NCBI GenBank assembly: GCA_963920765.1
Contig: OY987245.1
Coordinates: 2,434,727-2,498,726 of the forward strand
Length of the DNA: 64,000 bases
Direction: 5' to 3'
Source: Ulota crispa
Lineage: Eukaryota > Streptophyta > Bryopsida > Orthotrichales > Orthotrichaceae
Positions 32,411-44,735 of this stretch are shown here, in pieces. The position numbers and the translations under genes were made by a program. Within the stretch, counting starts at the first letter, position 1. Each line of letters begins with the position of its first letter. Below the pieces are notes generated by a model that had not been told where the DNA came from, ran no database searches, and was given only the letters and a program-made list of their open reading frames with translations.

Positions 32411-35400
32411 TTCTCATGAGTATTTTTTATTTTATTTTATTGAATTATTTTACTATTTTCTAAAAAGCAAGAAAGAAATTGGCTTTTTGTTGGTGATTTT
32501 GTTTTGTGCATAACTTTTAGAATAAAATTTTCTAGGCCTGAATTTTCACATGTATGCTATTTTAAGTGCTTTACAAGTTTTCCATATTTTAATTTATTTA
32601 AAAAAAATTATTTCAAAAGCTCATAGTACTACATAGTACTACCAGTTTTAAGGGTGTTTGAGACAAAATTGGCAGGTCATTCTTGCAACTACCCTACGAC
32701 ACTCATGTTGCAAAAAAAATGTTCATAACATGTGGTCAAAGAGGCTTGAGAAATTTGGGCAAAGGTCAAAAAAACTTCTTATTCAAACTTCAAATGATCA
32801 TATCTCTCTCAATCTATAAGGTCAAACCACATGAAGCTTTCATCCATAAATTTAATGTAAGATCCTATTGTTAGATTTGTGAAAAGGAAAAGAAAAGTTT
32901 ATTGGGATGAATGTTTTTTGAGAAAACATGGGCATGGGCGTTTAGGGGTTAAATTCTTCTACCATGTATGAGGAATGATTATCCAATTAATTTTCCCAAG
33001 AGCAAAACATATATAACTATAACAGCAAAACTGAACAATACTGAGGCTCAAGGTTTGAAATAGAAGCAAATGTTGATGTCAACCTATGGGGGCTAAACTT
33101 GCTTTTGTAAAGTTCTTTCAACTTTTAAGGTAGGAATACCATAAACCGTTAAAAAGGCATTTTAGCTTGTAAGATATGGGGAATTTCTTGAGAAATTGAG
33201 CTCAATATTTGCAAAAACAAGGATAAGGAGGAATGCAAAGAACCAAAAAAATAAATCCTCAAGAATGAATTTTTTATGTAATATAAATGTGAATTTTTCA
33301 TTTGGACCCATGCTTGTTTTATAGGTTCACCTAAAACGACTACCTCTAGAATATTGTTCTTAAGCAAGTGTAAATCAATCAAATGCAAGAAAATAGTATC
33401 TTTTCAGAATCTTTTTCAGAATCAACTGTTGTTAATTTCAGATTTGCCATTAGAGGGGTAACTTACCCTAGAATGCAAGCAAGCAAGGACAAAATGGATT
33501 GGATCGTCCGTGTATGCACGATTGCACGTTCATCCATACTTTCGTCTATTGTTGGGAGCTTCCATCCAAGTTTTGGTGCTCTTAGTTCGGGGTTAGAAAG
33601 ACAGAAATTTCTTACTACCAAAAGAGTTGCATAATCTACCGCAACATCTGACATGATGAACCAAACTTTGCTCTAAAAGTAACATAGCAATGCAATGCTA
33701 GTGTTTTGAACCCAAAGGCATCAACAGTTTCTTACTCTTAGAGATCAGGCCCCTTCCAACACGCTTGCAAGTTCAGTTAGGCAATTTTCCACACTTCTCA
33801 AAGTTCCCATAGCCATAGGAGAAGAAAAGTGGACATTAGAAGCAGGTAGCATCAAGCTAATAATTTGCCTTGTGTGCATGAGATTTTTCCTGGATCAAAT
33901 TTGCATGACACGTTGTGTTTTCATCCTTACTTGAAACCCCTGATATTACTGTGAGAGAGAGGGGGTATTGAATATTTCGTTTATTTTGGCACCCAATTGT
34001 TGATAGTACTGCTAAAGTAGTCAGTGTGAAAAGGAGGTTACTAGAGCCTGTTGAAAATTTGTGCAAACTTTTGCTCCTCGTGGGCAGATTTCAGCACCCC
34101 GTCAATTTCCGTTGTCGGACTGATCCAGCAGGGTCCAAGCTCTAGAACGGTAAGTACGAGAGCTCCTCGATGGGCGGGTGTGACGTAGCGACGAGGTAGT
34201 GCGATTCAGTGCCGTTGGAAGTCGAAAAGATGCTGGCGCTGCCAAACGCACATTCGTCACCGCCACGTCACACCCCCACGCGCACCACTCACTCACTCAC
34301 TCACAAGTCCAAGCATGTGATTTCAGGGTCATGGACTCTCTGGAGGCGCTGCACACTTTGTCCCAAGTCCTTCTAAATCCTCCTCAAAACCTAGTTGGTG
34401 AAGAGGTGGTAAAACTGGGACCGGTAGCTTATATATCGTGTAGGGAGACTTTGATGGATATCTTTGAAGTTTGGTATATTTGAACAAATGCCCCTGGTTT
34501 TTTAGGTATTGCACAAATATCCTTAGACCAGAAATTTCAAGTGTTTGTTTTGTTGTGCAGGCCACTTCCTTCTCCGGTTGAGCCTTATGTACATGAAGTA
34601 CCAAACATGCTTCCTATACAAATTTTAGTTGACTTGTGGCCCTACATGAAAGATGTTTTCTTGATTCACATTCTTGGATTCGATTAAATCATAATGCAAT
34701 CATTTCAAGGCACCTATACTCAATTTCATTATAGTTTCAAAGTTAACCTTTAAATTCCAAGTGACCTCACATGTCATCTAAACGTGAGAAGACTATAATT
34801 TTACAAGATAATCATTACAACTGTTTTTGAGGTGAAGTAAGATCCATATGTACTTTTATTTCAAGCTTCATTACCACCTTGGTTTTTGAATCATGTAAAA
34901 ATAATCAACACCAAGTGAAATCAAAATTATCTGAATTTAAAGTGTAACAGAAGTCAACAGTATTCTCGTATAAACCAATAATCTTCGGAAACATGTTTGC
35001 ATGTGTTCCCAAAAAAAAAATTTTAGATCTTATTGACATTCCAAAATTAAGAAACAACTAAAATCGAGGAATTACTATAAACAATATATAGAACCAAAAT
35101 GTTGATGACCTAATTTGAATCAAAGGAACATTTCAATCGTATTTTCATTTTGCCCAACGCCGGTTTCTATAACTTGGTGTGACTTGTAAGATGCAAGGAA
35201 AGATAAAGATGACTATGAAACAACAAGAAAATGCTACACTTGTAAGGACTAAACTCCTTTGAACTAGAGCAAAGCTCAAGTTTGTTGACTTTCCTTTTGT
35301 TGCATCATTCAAATTACCGAAACATTGATATGCAACAGTACAAATCTGCAAAATTTAGGATTGCTTTAGACTTTTGTTTTTGGAAGCGTCTTTTGAAAAC

Positions 35401-36941
35401 TGTCACTTGTTGGATAGTTTTAGATTTGCCATTGCCTCCACTTAAAGATCACACAATATTTTTTTACCTATATTCGAGTATAATAATTTGTAGAAGCGTA
35501 GAACAATAGAACCAGCTTCAACAAAAATCATTTTAAACAAAATATGTACATATCAAAATATAATCCAAGTAACAATCCTATCCTTACTTAGCATACTTGC
35601 ATAAGTAAATGTTTGTAAAATGTATGCCATTATATTGAGGATCAATTAAGTGCCGTGTGGTATTGGATATTTTTGCCATTGTTATTGGGAGGTTTTGGTA
35701 TTTGGTAGAAATTGAAGTAAGTTGTTAGAAGTGTGACATATTTGTTGGGTTATGTAATTGTGGACTCTATAGATTTTTTAATTAAATTTGGATCATGCTA
35801 AACATCAACTAAATGTTTTGGCAAAACACCAAAATATATCTTGATATATAATCAAAACATGGGATATCTTCCAAGGTTTTGTATGTGTCTTCAAAAAGTA
35901 AAAATTGAATTCTTCTTTCTAGACTTTGGATTGTTTAGAGTTAGTTAAATACAACATAATTTGCAAAATCAATAGTTAGGTTTTGAAAGTGGAGGATTTT
36001 AAACCATGGTAAATTTCAATAAAATTGGAAATCAGGTGTTAAGAGGAAAACATTGGCAAACCTTATGTCTTCCTTTTTTTCCAATACGGCAAATTTTAGC
36101 TAGTCATTTCTTCATAATAGAGGGATCTCAACCAGTAGGGTAGTTTAGGAGCTGACAAGTACCTAGGCGAAGAATTGAGATTGGTCTCAATGAACAAATA
36201 TGTATGTAGAGTTTGGTTAGTACATTGCAAGGGACATTCAATTTAGGGTTTACAAGCCCTAAACCCTGCTCGCAGTCTTTGCATTTGCAAATGTCTTTTG
36301 TTCATGCACGTTCAATATCTTTTGCCTTCTAGAAGGGGATATACGTTTATTCCTACCTGCAAATTTCTAACATTTGTAGTTGGTAGCTGAGTAACCACAT
36401 TGCTTGCTTATCATGGCAGAAAGGGGCTATATTTGCCAAAGACCTAATCAAAACCTTGATAAGATCCTCAAAGACAAATTGGTTTCAGGGTGAAGCTAGG
36501 ATGTATGTCTATATTATTCTGATACAACATAGTGAAAGCCTGTTATCAATTTAAATTGAGTTATAAAAATGTTTGAAAGAATTTTGGCCTTCATACAGCG
36601 AACGCCATGTCACATTGAATAAATGCAGCAAAATCAAGAAATCAGGGCTTCAATTGGCAATGATGTGGTACGAAGTGGATTTCTAAGGAGGTAATTGACT
36701 GCTGCCAAAATGGTATTGAACTGAAGGGAAGTGCCGGAAGATTTTGGAGGTAAGCGAGTGAAACCAGAGAGCGGAGGTAAAAAACCGGTCCACCCTGGTT
36801 TTACCGACTTATCGTCTTGGATGCACTCGGAAACACGACGTTTGAGGCTCTGGCAGGACCACTTCAAAGGTCCCGCAAAAAATAACCGGGAATGAAATGC
36901 CCACCCGGGCCTCAACGTCCCCGACATTGACGTATATGGTG
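32411..36941. other. Long intergenic stretch, one possible first exon
   Basis: Mostly AT-rich with no gene. A GC-richer island at about 34090-34410 contains a short ACTC repeat (34286-34306) and an open frame beginning with an ATG at 34331 (MDSLEALHTLSQVLLNPPQ). That frame reaches a GTG|GTAAAA donor after 34408. This could be a first exon of an unlocated plus-strand gene; I found no second exon. A right-type TTAGGGG-TTAA end lies at 32945-32952. Confidence 0.35.
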
Positions 36942-37262
36942 TTAGGGCATCTCCACTGGTGGCTCGGGCACGTTCAAAGTGGATGAAAAGTAGTCAGGCC
37001 CCTCTCAAGATCCTCTCAAACTCTCTTGTCTGGCAAGTCTAGCAAGCCACTCTCCAAGTCACTATTCATGCACTATTCACCCTAATTTTAGTGAACTTTA
37101 TCCTTTACTTCCCTAGATAAGTGGTCAACTGCTTGTTTATGGGGTGTCTTGGAGTGTTAGGCCACCTTTTCAAAGAGCATGGGTGGAGATTCAGAGCCTT
37201 CAAGCCTCGCACACACTAGATGGAAAACTTTGAGCAAGTCTGCACCAGTTAAGGTGCCCTTA
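36942..37262. mobile_element. PIF/Harbinger-like MITE, tandem copy 1
   Basis: It starts TTA-GGGCATCTCCACTGGTGG and ends CCAGTTAAGGTGCCC-TTA. The TTA target repeat at its right end also serves as the left repeat of copy 2. The interior is homologous to copy 2 and to 5990-6222. Confidence 0.75.
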
Positions 37263-37567
37263 GAGCATCTCCACCAATGGCTCTGGCTGCTCAAAGTGGA
37301 TGAAAAGTAGCCTAGCCCCTCTCAAACTCTCTTATTTGGCGAGTCTAGCAAGCCACTCTCCAAGCCACTATTCATGCACTACTCATTCAAAGTTTAGTGA
37401 GCTTTATTCTCTACTTTCCTAGATAAGTGGTCAACTGCTTATTTATGGGGTGTGTTTGAGAGTAAGGCCACCTTTTCAAAGAGCATGGGTGGAGATTGAG
37501 AGCTTTTAGGCGTTGCTAAACCAAATGGAAAACTTTGAGCAAGTATGGACCAGTGGAGATGCTCTTA
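37260..37567. mobile_element. PIF/Harbinger-like MITE, tandem copy 2
   Basis: It runs from TTA-GAGCATCTCCACCAATGG to CCAGTGGAGATGCTC-TTA, about 300 bp, and is highly similar to copy 1 throughout. Confidence 0.75.
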
Positions 37568-37988
37568 GGCATCCTCAGTCCTAAGCATGCATTGGGTTTG
37601 CTTAACAACAATTAGTGAGCTTCATTGCATGGCCTTGTCCAAAGTGGGCGGCACACCGGCTCCTCCGACCCAACACGCACATAGATAGTAAAACTATATA
37701 CTTTGTTTTTGTAAAACTTTTATTAGGTGTTTCTAACACAATCTCTATTTCCAGGCTGCAAATCTATTTTAAGCTTGATAAGTAGTCATCAGTGCTCTAA
37801 CAGTAGTATAGAGAGGAATTTGACGGCCTCTCCAAGAACACTAAATCTACCAAGTGTGGGCTACGTTTTGTTGTCCCCTCCAGAATCACGTCCCACTTGC
37901 CGGGTGCATTGGACCAGGTTTGCAATTCTCCACTGTTAGAGTACCAATGGAGGGATATTAACCCAGTTGGATTGAGGATGCTCTCTTT
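37568..37988. mobile_element. Harbinger-like MITE with GGCATCCTCA ends
   Basis: The left end GGCATCCTCAGTCC is matched by GGATTGAGGATGC at the right. It directly follows the previous element. Confidence 0.55.
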
Positions 37989-37990
37989 AA

Positions 37991-39130
37991 GGCATCCTCA
38001 ATCCACCAAGCATAAAGACCCAACATACCAATCTTGATCTATTAGTAGCAAAAAATTCATTACACAAAAATTATATGAGCATGAAAATATTCATTCTAAA
38101 AGTGCAATAAAGTTTTGGTCTAAACATTATTTGCATGATTTAGATATATCACATCAAATGTTAGCTAACTTCCAGAAAACTTAGAGGCCTCTCCAAATCA
38201 AGCCTAACCCCTCACCGCCCAAGGAGCCCAAATCAGGCCCTCTGAATGTTATTCAGAGATGTGTGACTTTTTTTCAAGCTTTTTTTTAATGATCATTATT
38301 ATTTTTAAATTCTTATTGAAGTCTACTTTTAGCATTAAGATTCTGATTTTGAAAATGAATTAAAGTGATTTGTATATTCAAGATTTTGTGCAAGGGTGTC
38401 CATTGTAAATCTTCACTTTCTAATGTAGAAGGTTCTTGGAAATGAGCCTCAAGTACACTAGAACTTGGAGAAAAAATCACATTAAAAATTCAATTTAAAA
38501 AACTATAGGATAGATTTTGAGAAGCCATAAATTGATTGGGGTTATGCATGTTATATTTTACATACTCATATTTATTTGGTATCCTCAAATTTAGGGTTGA
38601 GATGCAAAAAGGAGATTGAAAGACTTCAAATCACTTTTGCAGTTTTAACACCCTCATGATCAAACATTATAATCTTTCAATCCACAAGTGATATTGTTGT
38701 GATTTCTTTTCCTATGTGATCTATAACATGTCTACTTTGAATTTGTACGGTTGGGCTTCCGAGAAAATTAATAACATTGATCAAAAAGTTGGCACTTTCA
38801 ACTTTCAAGCAAATTCTGAGATACTCAAAAATACCATGGGCAGTGAGGGGCTAATCAGGGAAATTTTAGTAAAGGGGTTGGCACAATTATTGTTCAATTT
38901 ATTAAAATTTCCCTTATTTAGGCTTGATTTGGAGAGGCTTCTAAGCTTTTTGGAAGTTAGCTAACATTTGATGTGATATATCTAAATCATGCAATGTCTA
39001 AACCAAAATTTTATTGCACTTTTAGAAAGAAATTTTCATGCTCATATAATTTTTGTGTGATGAACCATATGCTATTAATAAATCAAGATTGGTATACCAA
39101 TCCTTTATGCCGAGTGGATTAAGGATGACC
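37991..39130. mobile_element. Element with arms of about 220 bp, split by a TTAA-type insert
   Basis: It begins GGCATCCTCAATCCACC and ends GGATTAAGGATGACC followed by TTA. The two arms (37991-38207 and 38905-39130) are inverse copies, including TTAGCTAACTTCC and its inverse. The middle carries T8 at 38208-38850. Confidence 0.75.
38208..38850. mobile_element. CTAA-flanked element T8 of the CCCCTAA family
   Basis: It has ends CCCCTCACCGCCC and GGGCAGTGAGGGG, flanked by CTAA at 38204-38207 and 38851-38854. The uninterrupted target is seen at about 59404-59407. Its 643-bp interior is homologous to T3 (44799-45432, 634 bp). Confidence 0.8.
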
Positions 39131-40270
39131 TTAGAGCACCTTCACTCTTCCTCACCACACTGCAAAGCACTGGGCTTGTGCTTGCGACAAGTCAGAATCA
39201 AGGTCTAGAGCAGACACGCAAGATAGGAAATTCTTGTCAGCCTCTCCAAACTTCCCCTCCAAGATGCTAGTTTTCAATATCTTCTAAAAATTTGGCATGT
39301 TCTTTTTTTGGAAGCTCACATTTCTATTGTGGCACAACTTGCTGCCAGCGCATATTGGTTTCAAGTATTACGGACAGTGGCCCCACATTTTGCCATTCTT
39401 GTCTGTCTTTGGCGAGGCAGGCTAGACCTTAAGATGCATGAAAAATTTTGTTTGGAGTGTTCCGTGTGGAGGTAGGGCTGGAGAAGCTTTTAGATGAGAG
39501 TGGCGTCCATACATCAAATTTTAAGGTAGACACACCTTATTCCAACCATGTCAAAATTCTGACCCTTCTGTACTTGACATGTTCATTTCAGAGATGAAAT
39601 GAACATCCTGGTACATAGAATGAGAATTCTTAAAGGGTCGGGTATGGGTGTGTCTACCTTCTCGTTTGCATGGAGGAAAGGTCATCTGATCATCTCGCGT
39701 CGGGAAGTCGTCACCACTTGCAGTGCTGACCAACGAAGTTGTGATTGGTGAACACGTGTTGCTGCGATCGATGTATATCGACGGCCTGGTCAACGCTCAT
39801 GGTCGATTTGCCGCACGTGTGTCGGTCTTGTACTCTTATCTTGTGCTCTTCCAAGTTCCAAGTTTCCAGCACATGAGTGACATGACTCCTTGGGCTTGGA
39901 CTCCTTGCATTCGCACCAGTGCTCAGGCTTCGGAGAGAAATTTTCAGTAAAAATTGGCTGAAATCCGGCATTTTCCAGTTTCAACCTGATTTCACCAACA
40001 TGCACCGCCTATTTCTTGGAAAACTTCCATACTTCTACTGGAATATTTTATAATTAAATTTTTGTGAGAAAAATGGCCAATTTTTAATCCAATGGTTTCG
40101 AATTTCAACTTGTTTCTTTAATTTGCTATTTCAACTTGTCAACAATATACTAACTGCCGGTTCTCCCCAAACAATATTGATTTGCATCATCTTACTTTAG
40201 GAACAAGGAGATTTACGGAATTTTGTAATATTTCTTTTACTCAAGCAATTATAGTTGTGGTCAAGCTTAA
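39131..40270. other. Intergenic with one small MITE
   Basis: Contains the 39523-39660 element. The other sequence, including short open frames at 39551-40005, shows no recognisable gene. Confidence 0.4.
39523..39660. mobile_element. Small MITE with AAGGTAGACACACC ends
   Basis: Perfect 14-bp inverse ends AAGGTAGACACACC / GGTGTGTCTACCTT enclose a second hairpin around ATGTTCATTTCAGAGATGAA. It is 138 bp. Confidence 0.65.
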
Positions 40271-41830
40271 CCCCAAAAGGATCAAGTTACATTATTTTGG
40301 CAACATAGCAATTTTGGGCAAGTGTTTGTGATTGGAGATTTCCATAATAAGCTGAAATTTTTAAAAAAGAAGTAGGGACAAGAATATCTCCCATAAGCAC
40401 TAAATGTCATGACATTCAAACTATGAGTAAAGGGTTCTGACCTCATATGTTGCATTTTTTTTTTGCTAAGCAAGTAATCGAGGGAGCTCTGAAAAAAATA
40501 CTTTTTCAAAAAATAAATTGAGCTTGGTTCAATAGATTTATGTATATTTGGAAAGCTTTGAATCATTCCATTTTGATCAATAAGATAAAAATTTATGAGG
40601 AGTTTATGTAAGTAAGCAATTACGGATTCTCTACTCTAAAATAAACTTTGAAGTCCTTTATATTATTCAATTTTCAATATTTTGAAAAAAACAAAAACAA
40701 CCAAAGGATGTAGGTTGTATATAACACAATATTTGTTAGTTTGGGAAAAACTTAGTTTTCTCAAAATGGATTTTGGGATATTGAATTTAGTATTTGTGAA
40801 GTGTTATGGTGAATTAAAATGGGTTTTCTTATAATTCCTTCAAGATATTCAAGATATTCCATCAATGATGTAAGGTCTTGAAGAAATCATCATAACATTC
40901 AAAACCATATTTGTTAAATGGGTACCGTTCTTTCAAATTGGAACTTCTGGCTTTTTTTTTCAGTGAACACCATTATCATTGAATTGGGCATCACTTAACT
41001 GTTTTCCAATGAAATGAGATATATATCATCTAGAAATAAGCTCTTTTTGGAGTTTGGACAAAGAATCTGGATTTTGTATATAGATTCTGTAATTTTGGAC
41101 GGAAAGTCTAGAATATTGAACAAAAAGTCTAGAATTTTGGGCAAAAGTTCCATTAAGCAAGTTTCAAGTGACCTTCTTAAATAAATTAAGAGGGACTTTT
41201 TGGATTCCGGTGAAAAACAAATGGGACCTATGGTTTTCCCCTTTTAACAAATATGGTGTTATTCACTCTAAACCACCTACAAACTCTTAAAATGAAAAAT
41301 GAAAAAGTCCCAAAACCGGGGTTTTCCCAACTTAACAAATACCACATTCTATTACAACATAACAACTATTGGGATTGGCATTTTTAGTTACATAATTAAA
41401 TTCTTAATAATTTAGTGTGTTGAATCATTATCTACTTCTTTGTAATCACTGTATTTTTTCTCATATGTTTTATTGAATTGCAAATGATTTGAAACTTTTT
41501 TGACATGTACCAACCTTAGGTGGAATAAGGAATTTAGAAAAGCACCACCCACATGGCATTTTTCCCCTAAGAATTTCACTTTCTAAAGGGTAATTGCCCA
41601 ATTTTTCACAAGACCCAAAAAAATGATTCAAAATATTCAAATTATTTCAACTTCCAATCCATGTATTAGAAAATTTAGAGTTCTTTTCCCATCTTCGAGA
41701 ACTAGTCTACTACAAAATCCTATGGTTACATATGCACAAAAATGTTTTTGTTGTCAGATTTTGATTGGTGCTCCAAAAATGGCAGTTTTAGAAAGTCTTG
41801 GTGGTAAAAAAAAACTTGATCCATTAGGGG
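40271..41830. mobile_element. TTAA-flanked element T2
   Basis: It has ends CCCCAAAAGGATCAAGTT and AACTTGATCCATTAGGGG, with TTAA on the left (40267-40270) and TTAG on the right. Its interior shares sequence with T6 and T10 (around TTACGGATTCTCTACTCTAA). An AACAC-type element is nested at 40723-41260. Confidence 0.75.
40723..41260. mobile_element. AACACCATAT-family MITE nested in T2
   Basis: The left end AACACAATATTTGTTAGTTT and the right end AACAAATATGGTGTT are inverse. It is 538 bp and non-coding. Confidence 0.6.
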
Positions 41831-42266
41831 TTAGTTAGCAACAAATAACTCCATGATTACATTAGTACTAAGCAAGGGAGCTGTGCAAATGCTTTACCAA
41901 AAAGTGGATAAAAAGTTGTTTCTTCCTATTGTCCACATAGTTGGACATTCGTTCAAACGCCACAAAATGGCACCGGCGGTGTCACAGGGTTAAATCCAAT
42001 CGGCTGGTGCTTGAATGTAGTGCATTTAACTGATTTAAGTGGTCAAGTGCCTTTACTTCATTTAAATATTCCATTGTTTGGGTGGTCATTTTTTTAAAAT
42101 GGTTTCGAATCCTTGCAATTCAATTGCCATTTGGCTGAAATTCTAAAATTCAGAGCAATGGTCAATTTGTATCTAGAATAAAACACATAACGAGGACCAG
42201 ATCCAACCCAACAACCATCCATCCCACCAAATCTTATCCCATATAAGAAAATAATACGATATATGA

Positions 42267-42268
<2 letters not shown>
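41831..42268. other. Intergenic, nothing recognised
   Basis: No gene, RNA or clear repeat boundary is visible. Confidence 0.4.

Positions 42269-42299
<31 letters not shown>
42269..42299. repeat. (TA)n microsatellite
   Basis: About 15 AT dinucleotides immediately left of the element at 42304. Confidence 0.9.
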
Positions 42300-42301
<2 letters not shown>

Positions 42302-42303
42302 TA

Positions 42304-42682
42304 GGGAATTGCTAACGGGACACCCCTGTGAGCATGAAATGTGATTTTTAATGTTCATTTTTTTATTTGAACCAAAAGATTTGTTTCACCTGTATCATTC
42401 TAAGGCTGCATTCAAAAATAAGAAGATGTGCTTAAATTTGGAACTAAAAATATAGGATTTTTGAGTTACTTAATGCAAAAATACATTAAAAAATAGTATT
42501 GGTGCAATGGTATTTCAATAGAAATTTGTATTTGTCTTGTTTTTTTTTCAAGGAGGTGATAATGCCATGATTGAATGAATGATGAACCACTTGAATAAAT
42601 AAAAAATAGCACTAAATTATCAAACTTCATGCTCACATGGGGTGTCCCGTTAACAATTAAGGGTGTTGTGTTAGCAATTCCC
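42304..42682. mobile_element. Microsatellite-associated MITE, copy 1
   Basis: The inverse ends GGGAATTGCTAAC / GTTAGCAATTCCC are followed inward by inverse CGGGACACCCC-type stretches. (TA)n lies on both sides (42269-42299 and 42683-42699), as for rice Micron elements that insert in TA microsatellites. No coding frame. Confidence 0.8.
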
Positions 42683-42699
42683 TATATATATATATATAT
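42683..42699. repeat. (TA)n microsatellite
   Basis: A short TA run directly at the right end of the element above. Confidence 0.9.
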
Positions 42700-42764
42700 G
42701 TACTAATAATAGGCTTGGTTTCATTAGTTGGGTAGTTGGGTGTTTGTAATAGAATAAAATCTCT

Positions 42765-42815
42765 ATTAGTTGGGTAGTTGGGTAGTTGGGTAGTTGGGTA
42801 GTTGGGTAGTTGGGT
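42765..42815. repeat. 9-bp minisatellite GTAGTTGGG
   Basis: About five to six head-to-tail copies of GTAGTTGGG, with a partial array at 42725-42742. Confidence 0.9.
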
Positions 42816-43099
42816 GTTGCCCCAAGAAGTTTGAGTGGCGATTATGTGGTGGTTATTCTTATTTCCATGGTTATGTGGCGGTTATGGTCATCCTTGGGGA
42901 TGGGGTATACACAAGAATAGGAAGTGGACGCCTAGAGAAGGAGGCAAAGCGCGTAGGTAGGCATAATACATGTAAGCTCATTATAACGGAAAGGAGAAGA
43001 AGCCTAAAGAAGGTGATTATGAGGGAGGTCATGTTAATATTTTTGCAAGGACCCCCTCCCATGATGGCCCTCCTCCAAAACGGCGGGTACAAGGGTCCA

Positions 43100-43102
<3 letters not shown>

Positions 43103-43161
<59 letters not shown>
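43103..43161. repeat. (TA)n microsatellite
   Basis: About 29 TA dinucleotides, ending exactly at the GGGAATTGC start of the next element. Confidence 0.95.
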
Positions 43162-43164
<3 letters not shown>

Positions 43165-43540
43165 AATTGCTAAAGCCTCACCCCACGGTGTCTCTTGAGC
43201 ATGAAATGTGGGAATTTAATGCTGGTTTTTAAAATTTGGATCAAAAGATTTGTTTCTTCTCTATCATTATAAGACCATATTCAAAGAAATTGGAGGTGCT
43301 TGAATTTGAAACTAAAAACATAGGGCTTTTGAATGACTTAAAGCAAAATACATCAAAAGAATAGCAATGGCTCAATTAAAGGTCAATAAAAATTTGTATT
43401 TGTTGTTCTTTCAAGAAGGTGGTAATCTAAAGACTAATGAATGATAAATGACTTTATAATAAAATAAAATATTTATTAAATTCTCAAATTACATGCTCAC
43501 AAGGGTGTGGCGTTAACAATTTTGAGTGTGGCTTTAGTAA
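43162..43540. mobile_element. Microsatellite-associated MITE, copy 2
   Basis: It starts GGGAATTGCTAAAGCC next to (TA)n and is homologous to 42304-42682 throughout (AGCATGAAATGTG, TTTGTTTC). The right end (GGCTTTAGTAA) is eroded and has no TA run. Confidence 0.65.
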
Positions 43541-44735
43541 ACATAGTATTGAATCATTTATTATAAAGGCTTTTGTTAAATATGAAAGCATTCAAGTATG
43601 CATATACAAAGACATGTAAACACAATATATTAAGCAATCATGATATTTGTTAATTTGGAACAAAAATTCGATTGTGGGATTTTTGAGTATTTCATTTATA
43701 AGATTATTTTGGTGATTTCGATTTTGGAGTGAATTTTGTGATAATTTATTTATGATATCCCATTCTAGGCTGTTAAAGTATTTGTTTTGTTTTAGATGTA
43801 ATGAGGAATTGATTGGTTGGGACGGATTTGAGTGAAAAATGGAACTTTTCTTCTCCAATTCTATATTGCCTAATCGTCCCTAATCATTCAAAGATTTTTT
43901 TGGATGTTTATCATAGGTCATTACTTCCTACCGGGACAATAACCTCAAACATGCTACACATTTTGTTGTCAGTTAATTATTTGCACAAGGATTTCAGTTT
44001 TTTTAGCATCCATTGCAATTGCTTCTTTAATTCTAAAAACACCTCTAGAGAGTAGAATATGATAGATTTCTACATGTAAAGATGTCAAAGGATACTTGAT
44101 AACAAAACTAATTTGTGGGAGAAGATACAAGAAGTTTGGTAATACACAAAAAATGATGTCAAATGGTGTTAGGAAGTTAATATATTTTAAGCCTCAAAAA
44201 TGTTTACAAAGCAAAAAGTGCCTACAAAGCAATTTTCACTAATTTGGAAATCCCAATTTTGAAAATTTTGGGTTCTTACATTCCTCAAAGAATGTTATTA
44301 ACTGAAAATTCTTTTAAGAATACAAAATCCAAGAATCCCAAAATTGGGTTCCTTTCCATTGAAATTAATGAATATCGTTCTACACACCTTGGTAATGTTC
44401 ATGAATGTATAGTAATCGTGTATTTGAACTTTGGTACAACCTCCTTGCACATTGAAATTAAAATTTTCTTTTGGTTCATATGTTTACTCAGTATTTTGCA
44501 ATTTTATGTTACACGTTTAATGCAACAATAGCCAATATGTTCATACAGTCTTTTCCTTCCACACACATGTACGTATGTGTACACATGTGTGTGCACATGT
44601 GTGTTGAAAAATTGTAACATTTTCAGTATGAGAATAATGTTTATTTGTAAAGCGAAAGATGTTCATTTGCCAAATTAAAAGAGTTGGTATGGTCCTCCCC
44701 GTACAAAGCGGAGGTTTCTAGTCACTAATAACTAT
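43541..44735. other. Intergenic, repeat remnant
   Basis: The segment 43750-43860 resembles the right end of the element at 53009-53554. The CA/TG-rich palindrome at 44560-44605 is simple sequence. No gene is recognised. Confidence 0.4.

Noticed and set aside
42725..42815. Possible CRISPR-like regular repeat
   Set aside because: It is a 9-bp minisatellite without spacers, in a plant nuclear context.
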